Assembly (NCBI GenBank): GCA_033725935.1
Contig: MU867070.1
Span: 62,001-126,000, forward strand
DNA length: 64,000 nucleotides
Source of the DNA: Cladorrhinum sp. PSN259
Lineage: Eukaryota > Ascomycota > Sordariomycetes > Sordariales > Podosporaceae
Direction: 5' to 3'
This document shows positions 21,867-33,485 of the stretch, one piece after another; position 1 is the stretch's first letter; each line of letters begins with the position of its first letter. The notes beneath the pieces were generated by a model. That model was not told the origin of the DNA. It did no database searches and saw nothing but the letters and a program-made list of their open reading frames with translations. The translations under genes and the position numbers were made by a program.

Positions 21867-21939
21867 GCATACATGTATCCAATGAACACATGAAAATAAA
21901 ATGGGAATAGTTTAACAGATGAATAGTTTTTGATGGCAA

Positions 21940-23111
21940 TCAAATCTTGCCAACTCCTGCACCCAACTTGACGACCGTCGGCACCAAAAGGAGCGGCGTC
22001 AGCTTGAATTCGTACGGAGCCTCGACAAAGTCCCCAACCTGCGTGATGTTTACTCCTGCGCTTCCCCAGTCATTTTCTGTTTATTGTGTCAGTTACCAAA
22101 GATCTAAAATTTCCATGAACTCCCAAGGGAGAGGAAAAAAGAAAAAAAAAGAAAGAGAAACTTACTAGCTCCCAAATTTGCAAACCCATCCAGCTCCTCA
22201 TCTCCGCAAACACAAGTATTGGGTGAATCATCGGGAATGACCAACCCGTAGGTGCTCAGGGCTTCCCGAGTCTTGCCCCTGAACACGTTGCCTTCCACCA
22301 GCACTTGGTTGTCGGATCTGGAGTGAATGGCTTGGTACAGAAAGTCCTCGTAGAGGTTGTTGTAAATGTGCTGGTGCCCAAACCGCCCGGCAGGACCGCG
22401 GGTCCCCTCGTTGCGCCAGTGATTGTGGTGGTACGTGACGTGGAGGTGTCCAAAGTCGATGTCGCGGAAGGCCGGGTCGTTTCCTATGAGGGACGACTTC
22501 CAGTGGTCGTGGAAGTAGTTCCAGGACACCGTGATCCAGTCTGAGCCTCTGATGATGTCTACTTGTCCGTCCTGCGTTTCAAGAAGTCAGCTATGGGTAT
22601 TCTTCGGACATTATTAGTCAGGGGGGAAATGAAGTGAACCCACATATTCATCAGGCCCCTTGGAAATATCCGAAGCAAACTCGTTGTGATCGATCCAGAC
22701 GCGCGTCGAGTTGCGGATGGTGATGCAGTCGTTGCCGAGGATGAAGCTGACTTTGAGGTTCCGCACAATGACATTGTTGACATTGAAGATATCGAGACCG
22801 CTGCCGGTGATGTGGGCGGTCTTGCCGACCCCGATGACGGACTTGTTCGAACCGATCTTGGGTCGGGAGGTGAAGTTGAGGTCGCCCTTTACCAGGATGA
22901 TGCGAGGTTCGTCGCCCGTGACCGCAGCACGAAAGTCGGCCACGCTTTCAACCGTCACTGTCGATCCACCTTTGCCGCCGGTGGTGGCGCCAATCGGGTT
23001 GTCTTTGGCGAACCCCTCGACGTCCCATGATGCCAACCCCAACGAGCCTAGAGGGGACGCTCCTGCGAGTTGAGCGAGGGCAGAAAAAAGGACCACAAGA
23101 TTGAGCTGCAT
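21940..23111 (-). CDS. Secreted pectate lyase, PL1 family
   Basis: Three exons, 23111-22644, 22571-22166 and 22076-21940, sum to 336 residues. The signal peptide is MQLNLVVLFSALAQLAGASP. The right-handed beta-helix enzyme shows IGVGKTAHITGSGL, the NVIVRNL rung, VWIDHNEF, WNYFHDHWKSSLIGN and VTYHHNHWRN followed by RGPAGRFGHQHIYNN. The last block carries the catalytic Arg region of PL1 lyases. It cleaves de-esterified homogalacturonan by beta-elimination with calcium, outside the cell. The gene is plant-biomass related and unlikely to belong to the peptide cluster that it borders. Confidence 0.92.
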
Positions 23112-24651
23112 CGTGCCAGCGATTGAATGGATGCTGCGGGCTGTTGGAGCTGCAGGTCGCAACCGAGAATGGCGGCGTCAACCCATGAAGACGAGGTGAC
23201 GATATAAATATTTTCGATGATCACCTCATGTAGCACCCATTCCGGTAACCTGGTAGGTCATCGATCATTTCGAGGGTGCATTCTCGCGGGGAACACTACC
23301 GAGATGGTCTGTCGACCAATGATGATGCTTGTTTTTGGATTTGATTGTTTATCCGTCTTGGCGTTGAACAATGGTCAAGCAGCTGGAACTGGGGGATGCT
23401 GCAGTTTTAAATGGTGGATTTATGAAGGCCGCAGGTTCAATGCAACCTTGATTACTTCCCTGAACCGCCTTCCGGGGTGGAGGACTAGGAGGAAGGTTGG
23501 TGGGTGGGCCGCAAGTTCATGGTCAACAAAGGCAATTCTGCTCCGCTATGGACCAAGTCGGACATCTTTCCTATTGTGATGTATCTCATTCCCCTTCAGG
23601 CGTTGTCGTGGCGCCTGCGACCGAGTCATGCCTTATCAATCGAGCCATGTGCAGATAAAGTGTGTATAATTGTATAATAATTGTTGGGGTTTTATTTTTT
23701 TCTTCCGGTTATGCCCGATAACGCTCTAACATATATACAACAATCTACTGACCTCACGGATATTTTATCTGAAATTTGCCAAACACCTTATTGGCCTCGG
23801 TATAATCTCTGACTTCATATAAAAGATGGGTGCAGCCTTAATGCTGTCATTGATTCTCACAGACGAACTGGGGCAGAGGCACAATCGTCTGGGTTGATCC
23901 ATACGGAGAATGGACACGGAATGCTATCGCCTGGTTCGAGAGCTCGTTGCTTCTGCTCCGCAACCAGGTGTTGGAAACTTACCTGGATGGTCTTTCCCCT
24001 TTTGCAGGTGGCTTTCAGAGTGACATGGATCTCAAGGCGGACTTTACTATTCTGTTCAAGCACGGGGGAGTTTACAAACATCACCTTTTCTGGGTTCCCG
24101 CTCACTTTAGGGCTAGCGGCTCTGGTTACTTGTCTCAGTCATTTAGGCAGGATCAGGTTGGTGCTGAAGCAGTTTCGCACCGAGACGAGCTCGTTGCTGG
24201 CTCGTGCTTTCAGGCTCTACCAAATATCAGATACCAAAAAAAGTTTACAGGAAAATGGTCCACCATCAAGAGTCAATTCCGGGCTTAATGACACAGATGG
24301 AAGGTTAAAAGATCAAAGGGATAAGGTAGAATTAGGAGCAACACCGCAATTTTGTCGCAGCTGGTGATAAACTAGTTTGGGGTATGTATTTGAGTGAATC
24401 TGCAACGAGATAGAATTTAATTAGGGTCATGCATGGCCTCCCCTGAGCAATAGGGGAATTGTCCAAATGTATCGTATATTCATCAAGGGCCAGAGTGAAC
24501 CTATGAAGTCTGCTCGGTCTAATTACTAGTGGGGAATTAACCGAGCGGCCTAACCAGACCATTTAAAGTGAGGGAGGTGGCAAGAGTACATTATAATGTG
24601 CCAGGTCGAGAATATTGCCGAATACCTAGCCTAGTACACTGTTGATAACGG
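23112..24651. other. Intergenic region with one doubtful small open frame
   Basis: No recognised gene is present. A minus-strand frame (ATG at 24081 to stop at 23857, about 74 residues, three Cys, with VRLEIHVTLKATCKRGKTI) looks somewhat protein-like, but has no signal peptide or domain and may be the tail of a lost gene. The rest is low in coding character. Confidence 0.35.
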
Positions 24652-27600
24652 TCAACTGTCTTTGCAGTATATGCAGTAACCTCCAAATTGGTATGGTCGT
24701 TCGTTCTCAACCCAAGGGTTTCTGCCGTGCTCGCTCTCGTGGCTGTGTTCGTGTTCCTCGTCGTCCAATAGATGGAGCGCACCGCAGAAGAGGAAATTGA
24801 GTCGATCCGGCAGAACATCTAATACATAATTTCGTATCAGTTAGCAATGTTCGAAATGTTCCTACTTGGTAGGTGGTAGCTTCCTGTGAAATCGTTGGGG
24901 TTATGAAATGCAAGACTTACAGGTCCTCACTTGGTTCGCTGTCCGTTTCATGGCCTCCACCTCGTCATGATTTTCCTTGTAGAGATCCCAGATACGCCGC
25001 CTCCAATAGCCATGAATGAAACCTTCCAATGCCGTTGGTGATGAATCAATCTGTTCAAGTTGTTCAGAAAACTCCTGCATCAGCATTTCAAGTTCTTGGG
25101 CCTTTTGCTGCTCTTGTTCGCTGGACCTGATTCGTTGCACTCTGTCACGCTTGCATTTGGCAATGACAAGTTGTTTATCTCGCGCCATGAAATCATAGGC
25201 GTTACATGATCGTCTTTTATAGTCGTCATCATCATCATCATCCTCATCATCACTCTCATCCTCATCCTCATCATCACTCTCATCCTCATCATCACTCATA
25301 AAGGCTTCTAAGCCTTGATATATCCATGTGACGTGACAGCAAGTGTGTCTCATTTCGAGTGCTTCAAATGTAAGAAGCCGGATAAGGTCGATCGCAGTAA
25401 CCCATGGCTCGAGGCGGCTGTCGGGTCCGGTGTCGATATTGTAGTGAAATAAGTGATGCCAAAGAAACTGGATGGGGAGTCCACGGTGTTTAGTCGTCCG
25501 CCACTGGTCGAGTTGGACCTTCCAAAATATACTGGACGGGGAGCACCCATGCTCTGATATGGAGGTACTGCACCAGCAAATGCACTTATCCCGAACCAAG
25601 TGCGGTCGTCTGTTGAGCCCATGCATTATTACCCTGACGTCGTCCCAGAGTTCATATTGTACTCTGTTCTGTGTAATCCACAGCGATCCCATCGCGGCCA
25701 GATAATGCCATCCCGTCGACCCCTTGTTGAAGCCCATATTTAATGGGTCCTCAGGCGTTTGTTCGAAAAAGTCTTTCTCCTCTAGCCATGATAGCAGCTG
25801 TGTAGTCAAAGAGGTGTGGGGTTCACGCCAGATCATAGCTGGAGTTAATCCCTGGTGGTTATGCGCACAAAGATTGCGAAACCCGTTGTCGAAGAAAACG
25901 GGAAATTGATGCAATCGAATAGGACGGTTGTGGTATATTGATGTGTAATTTCTGTCGACAGAAAGATGTGGTAGGATGTAGGTCCCGGATTTCTTGATGG
26001 CCTCACATAATTTTGCCGCTTCGGTGTCGAGAGTATCCACCGGATCAATGGTCGGAGCTGGTTCAAGTTGCCCCCGAGCAAGCTGGAGTAGGCTTCTTCT
26101 CCTTGCTGCGAGTTTGGAAGCAACGACAGACGTACATTCCGCAGACGCCCTAACAAATACTCCTATGTTACCTCCGATCTTGAATTTGAAATAACAACCC
26201 GAGGTCATTAAGACATCAACCGCCTGAGGGCAATCTAAATAAATTGCCATATCAACTGCTGTTAACCCGAACCTGCCACAGGGCAAATCGAGAAAAGTTC
26301 TGGCACTTGTTTCTAACAGAATTTCGAGTCCCTGCGGCCAGTCTGCACAGAGATGAAGGGTTGTGTAGTCGTTTATTTTCTTTATAGGCGAATCTGGATC
26401 GCGGCCTATACATGCAATGAGGTCTGTTGCTGATCTTGAGAAAATTGCCCGAAAAATTGTATGTACATCTCCTCGTGAATCTGCGTATGCATTACAACAT
26501 TAGCGAAAACACAGCCTTCAAGTACAAGGCTCTACCTGTCGCGTTGATTCCTTGTTTTTGAAGTCTATAACATATAGGACCACTCACTAAAGAATATAGA
26601 AATTACGTGCTTGAATGCATGACTATGTGGGTAGCCGCTGACTAAAAGACTTTCGGGGGCTATTTCTGCTATACTACAAGTATATGAGGCGATTTGCTGT
26701 ATATTCTCGATGCGCGTGGTAGTCGGTTGTTCCCTACTGTTTACGAGACCGATAAGGTCCCAAGCGAGTGACAACCTACCGAGAGTGTAAGTAGATACCT
26801 AATATTCACAGAATAATATATTAAGCCACGCTTTTGGAGCGTTGCTAGAGCTTACCATGGCATGCCGGGTTCATTCGTAGAAGCCCTAACCTCAATAAGT
26901 GTTCGCAGTAGGCCTATAGTTGCGTACGTAACTGAGTCGTGAGATAGTATGAATCTTAAATTTAAGCTTGCCTGCATAGTCTGAAGCATGAAGTACTTTT
27001 CCTCAGAGTTAGTAAAACCATGTAGAAGTTAGAGGGTGAATAGATGGCAGCTAACCTCTGCGTGGCCCCGCCCTTGCTCATCCCGATCTAGAGGTGACGC
27101 GCGGCCTTCTCGATATATACTGAAAATCCCGCGCTCCGTTGCCTTTAATAGCTGAATGGCGTCTTCCGGCGAGGTGGTTTGATAAAGTGTCCATAGATTT
27201 TCTTCCATGAACTTATAAACTGGATCGAGATGCTGCGGCACGAAATTCTTTAAACTCACCGAGACTCCGAGTCCACCCGCGCCGGCTGCAAAGTCGACAC
27301 TTGCAGTAAGAAATCTCCTGAGAAACCAGCCCATCGGCAAGGACATCTCGGCTTTGAGCCTTCGACTCGTCGGTTGACGAATGCCGTAAAATTTACAACC
27401 TCGCTGGTGTTTCTGCCGCACTTCCTCGTCATATTGGAACACCAATCCTCCGAGCCTCAAATATGTCGACGACATGTTGCGGTTGACGGCTGGACAGGTG
27501 CAGCTCGTCTCGAAGGAAACAACCTCACCACGCCTGACGAGTTGGTTGGTTAGAGGTGTAAATGAATCCAGCTGGGACGATTGTGACTGCGGTGGGCGAC

Positions 27601-28333
27601 TGAGAGTTTGCCGCTTGAACTCTTCAAGGCCTTCGCTGAGCCTTTTCAGTTCCTCAACTATCCGCTCATTACTAGAGGCAGTAAGAGCAGTGTTTGCGCG
27701 AACCAATGTCACATTCCAATCCAATTGATCAAATCTTTCTTCAAATTGGCGAGATGTATCACTGAAGCGTCGCCGGAGGGAATCGAGCTTGTCGTGTAAC
27801 TCCTGGATAGAGCGGGCCAGCTGAGGCGAGGCATCTTCAAGAGCTTCGACCGCGGCTTCAATCTTGTTCAGGTGATCATCGCTTCGCACGGTTACCGACA
27901 GCGTCGCAACGCTAACCGACATTTGGAGACCATCGAGAAGGCGTTGTAATGTTTGGCGTAGGGCATCTAGTTTCCCTTGGCGGAACGGGTAGACCACTGA
28001 ACAACTAGCCTCCTCCATCTTCCCCTTGAAAGTTGTCGAATCCGAGGAGCCCCGAAGGTTGACCAGCCATTTCTGCATTGCAGATAATTCTTCCTCGCTG
28101 TCTTTGAGACATCTCTGGATGCTGGTGATCGATGTCTCGGGCGGTATTTTGGGCAAAAGGTCATGCAATGAGTAGAATATCGAAATGAGGGTCTTAGCTT
28201 CGCGAAATCCATCCGCTACGTCATTTTTCCTGTCTTTGACTGAGTGTACGTATGAGATCAAGCCCTCGCAGACCTGGATGCCGAGAGAAATAATTCCCAC
28301 GACACTCACTGCTGTCGACAGCGGGTCTGGCAT
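24652..28333 (-). CDS. STAND-type fungal N-terminal domain plus ankyrin-repeat protein
   Basis: Five exons, 28333-27056, 27001-26856, 26775-26588, 26480-24921 and 24818-24652, sum to 1112 residues. The start MPDPLSTAVSVVGIISLG and the following helical region match the N-terminal domain found on fungal STAND/NLR proteins (Helo-like/PigL_N type). It continues with coiled-coil heptads (about 150-290). No P-loop or NACHT motif is visible. Ankyrin-like repeats follow (LRTLIEVRAST, YTTLHLCADWPQGLEILLET, LTAVDMAIYLDCPQAVDVLM). A highly acidic Asp/Glu stretch (SDDEDESDDEDEDE) lies before a helical C-terminus. Related proteins act in non-self recognition or programmed cell death; that role here is inference. 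Exon borders in the middle were chosen by frame and could be refined. Confidence 0.72.
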
Positions 28334-29175
28334 GTTGGATATGGCTGCTATGCGTTTTGAAGTGGCTGGGAAATGAGATAGGTGAAGTAGTAAATCAAAA
28401 GCCCACTCAAGTGGTGAGACCAGCGCATGGGCTAGATAGGTAGATGTAAGGGAGCAGGTTTTTGGATGATGAGGGGAAAATGGGAAAAGAATGAGAATTG
28501 TCAAAGGTTGGTTTACTTAATTATCATTGGTCTAAAAAGGCTGTGCGTACTTCGCCTCAGAAATGGTTAGACTGCATATTTGCTTCTTGCTTGCCAGTGG
28601 CGCCACTTGGCAATGGCCGAGAGTTGATGAAATTCGTGTGGTTGTCTTGATATATGCCCTCCAATTGTGTGGGATCTGTTTTGAGGCAGGATGTGGAGCT
28701 TATGATCGGTTGCTTTTGTGTAATTTGCCGGAATTAGATTTAATGGTAGTTGGTGAGAGATAAAACGGTATCTATACAAAGGCCCTCGGCAGCTAGGCTT
28801 GTGAACCGATTCGTTATTTTCTCCAAAGCTTTGTTTCATAGCGGATGCTCTTTTTGGGGCCTTTTCTGGATGAAAACTACAGGTAGGTAGGTATTGTATT
28901 TGACATGGGATAACACATTGTGTTTGTATAATTCACCCATTCACATTGTGCATTTGTCTGGGTGTGATGGACTTTATAAAGCAAAAAATGGGCAAGTCCG
29001 AAAATATTCCCTTGTTTGTTGTTATGGAAATCAGGTATGCTTGACCTACGCTACCAAGTAAGGTGCCTGTTAAAATAAAGCTAAATCCATCCATCATGTC
29101 ATCAAATCAAAAATCATAATCATGAATACCATTCTCCTTCAAGCACTCTTTCTCACCTCATCTTTCGGCGACATT
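28334..29175. other. Intergenic, AT-rich
   Basis: It lies between the start of the ankyrin gene and the 3' end of a pseudogene. No feature beyond short chance frames. Confidence 0.45.
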
Positions 29176-30642
29176 TTAAGCGGCCTGTTGTACAAACACT
29201 ACCAACACTGCCAAGAACCTGTTATTAATATCAGTCCAGAGTTCTCGGTAACAGAACCGTTCTAATATCACCCACTTAGGGTAATACCGAGGTATATAAT
29301 CACTTACGCAAAAATAGCCGCAAACACTTGGGACCTCGTGATATCGGTAACCATCATCAGTAGAGCACAGAACACCGCCGTAAAAATCGCTATCAATGCC
29401 AATCTATCAAAAAGTTTATCGATGGTTAACAAGACTCCGATCGCTGCCATGGGTAACGTGCATGCGAAAAGAGTGGTCAGTTTATTTATAAAGCGAAGGC
29501 GTGAGGAATCAGAGTAGAATATGGCGTATTCCTATGGGCAACAGCAGCGTTAGTACGTATATATTCATCAACTTGCCAATATAGCCAACACAAGACAACA
29601 CTGATGTCTTCCACGCTTCTCCCTTCCTCGGCTCTTCCAGGCTCAACATATTCACTCTAAGGTCCACATTTTTCTATATCCCCATTACTGTTCCGGTTCT
29701 CCTGCTTCTTCTTCATCCTGTCTTTAAAATTGACCAGAACGGTATCAGTTCTTCCGCAATCCACCTTATCATGCCATCCATAGACTTCCTGCTTCTAGGA
29801 GCAACTAGATCAGGCCTAGTGGTTGGTATATTGCTTAACCTAACAATGCTAAGGAGCAGGTTCCAGAACTGTCGTAAAAGCGATGGTTCGACTAGGGGTA
29901 TCTCATACATATTACCCCACGCTTCGCTACCTAACCCTAAGACTTTAAAGTTTCCTGCTTAAGGGGAAACGAGCCATCGGACCTAGTTCTCTTATATTTC
30001 GGCGGCTTATAGACGGGAGGGCAGATACTTAGGAGTATTGCAGAAGAGCATTGTCTAAGTGTCACACCTAAGCAAAGACGTTCCCATAGATAAAAGATTT
30101 CACTTACTATAATAGTTAAGACATTTCCTTAGCTTAAATACCTCCTCCCATTATAGCGATTCGGTATCCCTCATCTCGTATACTACACTATGAAAAATGT
30201 ATTCTTTTTCGTCAGTCATACTCTATAGGCTCAGTATCGACTTCCAGTCTTCCTCCTGGATTAGTTTAAGATGATTCCAGATAACAGCGAGCTCAACTTA
30301 TCAATACAAGAGATTCTTAATATTGAGTTCCTGATATCGTAGGAGGGCTTCGAAGTCGGGCTTCTCCGCCATCAACTTTGCCAACAGCGGCCATCCGTCA
30401 ACCGAATCGCCTTATCGATTCTCCCGGGCTAGGTGAAACGTGCGCGCGTGTCTTGAAGTTGAAGTATGAGGTGCGTTGACATTGGATTGGACTAAGGTTG
30501 CTGTGGAGCCTAGTGATGTCACAGTAGGCGTTGATATCTCACCATTACTACCAGTCCTGTGTGTCCATCTAGAACTGGTGGCTGTTAAGGGGCTGGATGG
30601 AGGAGAGTGTTCTGAGCCAAGAGGTTTCAGGTATTCAGACAT
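29176..30642 (-). pseudogene. DUF6594 membrane protein pseudogene, RIP-like decay
   Basis: Reading the minus strand gives all parts of a DUF6594 protein, but broken. The N-terminus runs from ATG 30642 (MSEYLKPLG, Ser/Thr-rich). The block GWPLLAKLMAEKPDFEALLRYQELNIKNLLY follows after an in-frame TAA (30412-30414). Several further stops (TGA, TAA, TAG, TAA) interrupt the region down to about 30100. The C-terminal part is still readable (FINKLTTLFA, MAAIGVLLTIDKLF, IFTAVFCALLMMV, then after an intron FLAVLVVFVQQAA) and ends at 29176. Frame changes occur near 29700. The stops fit C-to-T or G-to-A changes at Gln and Trp codons, as expected from repeat-induced point mutation. DUF6594 genes are large families in fungi, so being a RIP target is plausible. 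Confidence 0.72.
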
Positions 30643-31473
30643 TGTGGCAGATGTTGCCGAAGTATTCAGGAGATGAAAGTGTAGAGTTGATGCACATGTA
30701 GCATTGAGACGAAGGGTGGGTTCAATCCCAGATTTCTTCCATTTATCTGTCATTACCCTCCTGCACATCGAGAGAAGGCTTTATCTGCAAGTAATCTGGA
30801 CCACTGATACTCAAAACCATGAATTGATTCTGCAAATCTCGCCTGCAGCCCATTTTTCAATCCATTGCAGCCTGGAACTCCCGAAGTTCATAGGTCAATT
30901 CTTACGCAATGCTGCAAGGTTATATAGAAGACTTAGCCATCGGTCCCAGGCACTGCCACGGACGTTTACCGTCACCATCATGACAAAGTGATTGTTGGTT
31001 TTAAGTAGAAATGATGAGATTTCTCAGGGAGCATCGCTAATCTAATGGTGATTTATGCGAAAATAAAGACAATAGCGAGTGGGTTCTCTCCCACTACGCG
31101 AATCTCTCGAAAGACGTGTAAATGGATGGCTCTACTTCTCCCATAATCGTCCGAACGAGCCCCAGAAAATATCAGTGGCCCCGCTACCCTCCGCCGAGAT
31201 AGTAAAGCTGGGATTCGCGTCTTCCATGTGTTACACAGCATGAAATGAGGGGGAAGAATCGGTGATGGAGGGTCAGATCAGGCTGAGGGGGCGGAGCTTA
31301 TACTCATCCGACGAAAGGTATCCCTCGAGCCACAATAATCACTCCCAGGCTTTTAGACTCATTCCAGTATATCTGTCCATCAAAGATTATTTTCAGAAAC
31401 TATTAGTCACTCGTGTAATACTTCATAGCTATCTAATTCTCTTGCTAATGTACCGGGCAAGCCGCCATAATGC

Positions 31474-31513
31474 TGTTCCGTGAAGGTATATCTGTCCCCG
31501 CCTTCACGGAGCA
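31474..31513. repeat. Inverted repeat, 13-bp arms
   Basis: The arms 31474-31486 (TGTTCCGTGAAGG) and 31501-31513 (CCTTCACGGAGCA) are complementary except at one base, with a 14-nt loop. It could be a terminator hairpin or a terminal-repeat relic; no adjacent gene is seen. Confidence 0.6.
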
Positions 31514-32502
31514 GTGCATGACCAGGCGGGGAAGATACATGAAAGGATGATGTGTTGCACAGGTGCGAGGGATTTACTTAGCGTTTGTGAAACCATACAT
31601 TCTGAAAGCGGGGTAAGGCTCTGGAAACCTGAACAAAGATTGACCGCATGTGCCCAGTTACTGAGAGCATGAGAGCCTGGAAGAAAAGTTCGCATTCTCA
31701 AAGTTCTCGAATGCTTGCATCATGCATGCGCATGTAAATTACCGTTTGCTTAACCCTATCCTTCAGAAAACAAAACTAAGGGGGAGCCCCTGAATAAACA
31801 ACTGTCTCCACTTTTGCGTAAACAAACCCTCAGATACCATGGGTTTTTCTGGCAGTCTTCAAATCTAGCTCCTTTGCAGGGCATTTGGAATAAGGTATGA
31901 CTTTTATGCACGCCACCAATTTCCAAACCTCGGATGCGGACTCAAGCTGACATTTTGAGTTGATTGGAATGTAGTACAGTTTCTTATGAATGTGCGTGTT
32001 GATCCATAATAACTCTCACCCTCAACTGCCTTTCAAATGTATGCAATGACCAATGACATCCCTCATAGGATCTTTCGGAATCTGTATAACGACTCAAAAG
32101 TATTCCTCCCAAACCCTCCTGAGTGCACGCTGTAATCTGTAATATATCTCTTTCTCCTGTCTGAATGCATGTAATTATCCCTGATATCCCTCCTAATGTT
32201 GCTCAAATTCACTCCATGTTCAACCATATCCTTCTATTCTTCTCCAAACGTCTACAAGTAAACGTACGTCTTTTTAAGCCTTCAGACTGCCTCTTGATTT
32301 GATGAACATGTCACGGTGTTTCAGTATCTCAGCACCGCTACCAATTGCTCCAGCCTCTGTCTGCAATGCTAGGAAATCTCATCCAGATCTGAGAGCAGGA
32401 TATCAGTCGCTGTCTTTCCACCTAACTCTGTGTTGGCTGCGATGTTGGGATCAGCACCAAAGCGCTTCGGGATTGAACCGCAAATTTTCCACACGCAAAC
32501 AA

Positions 32503-32527
32503 TGAAAGCCTTTCACAAAGGCTTTCA
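32503..32527. repeat. Perfect palindrome, 11-bp arms
   Basis: TGAAAGCCTTT, a 3-nt loop (CAC), then AAAGGCTTTCA. It lies in gene-free DNA and has no known function. Confidence 0.7.
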
Positions 32528-32836
32528 ACAACAAACAAAAGTTCACAAAGCCATCAGATCCTTTTGATCAGAGGGGGAAACGCAAAGACAAGCCAAAACA
32601 ATGTGTGCCGAAAGAATGGTACTGAATTCCTTGTCCTCCTTCCTTGGTGGAAGGGAGGGTGTATGGCTATATATATACAATCTAATGCTTAAAGATTTGT
32701 TAGCTTGGTACATGCCCTATAAGACTAAGGATAGAAACAAAGTACGGAGGCTAATCAAAAATACAATCCGTAAGGTATTGGAAAATCGTAGATTAAAAGA
32801 TAGTCCGTGGTGGAATATCCAGCATACGTAAAAAAG

Positions 32837-32920
32837 GTATCAGTAATGCATCCATAGAAGCCGAACATGCGTAGAAGAGAGTCAGGAATGCATTAATAGA
32901 AGCTGAATATAGGCATAGGA
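32837..32920. repeat. Imperfect tandem repeat, two units of about 42 bp
   Basis: Both units share the pattern CAG-AATGCAT-ATAGAAGC-GAA-AT. They differ mostly by transitions, in line with mutated repeat DNA. Confidence 0.55.
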
Positions 32921-33485
32921 AAGTGTGAATTAGGCGTGTATCGTGCTAACAAACATTTAAGCATTGATTAGATTGTACCTACCGATATCACTGCGCCCTA
33001 ACCAAAAGGCCGCTATTACAACTCTAACCGAGCTACCTTGCGGAATTTGAGAATCAAAATGGAAGATTCGCCTTTCCCCCTCCCTCAATAGCATAGGCGC
33101 GTCTTTATAAGCGTGGTATTAACCTCCTCTGCTCCTTAGTTATCCCCAAGTTTAGTTGCATCTTACCTTTTCTCCTAACCTAGGGGGCTATCGAACAAAG
33201 ATAACCTGGGTGAATTACAGGTTGAAGGGGACACAGGGATTGGACCTTGGGGAATTGAATCACTGGCAGACTTGAGGTTAAATGGATCATGATTGGTGTA
33301 AAAAGCAAGATGCTTGAAAATAATTAATGAATTGCCTCGCTAACTGAGCTTGGGGGGATTTTTTTTTTCCTTTTCTAACAAGAAAAAAGAAAGGAAAAGA
33401 AAAAGAAAACAGCCAAAAACAAGGAAAGAAAACCCGAAGACAGCCCAAAGAAAATGAAAAGAAAGAAATATAAGAAAGCATTCCG

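Larger units (their letters stand above)
30643..33485. other. Gene-poor, AT-rich region
   Basis: No gene was found in 2.8 kb. It contains an inverted repeat, a short palindrome and an imperfect tandem repeat listed separately. Its base composition and lack of frames suggest old, mutated repeat DNA. Confidence 0.5.

Noticed and set aside
23857..24081. Small Cys-containing protein on the minus strand
   Set aside because: No signal peptide, domain or splice context; kept only as a note in the intergenic entry.
26560..26600. Frameshift that would make the STAND-ankyrin gene a pseudogene
   Set aside because: The stop after SEWSYML vanishes if the exon ends at 26588 with a GTGAGT donor; the 107-bp intron then rejoins the frame at 26480.
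30705..30730. Possible tRNA B-box (GGTTCAATCCC)
   Set aside because: No matching A-box, acceptor stem or cloverleaf could be drawn around it.
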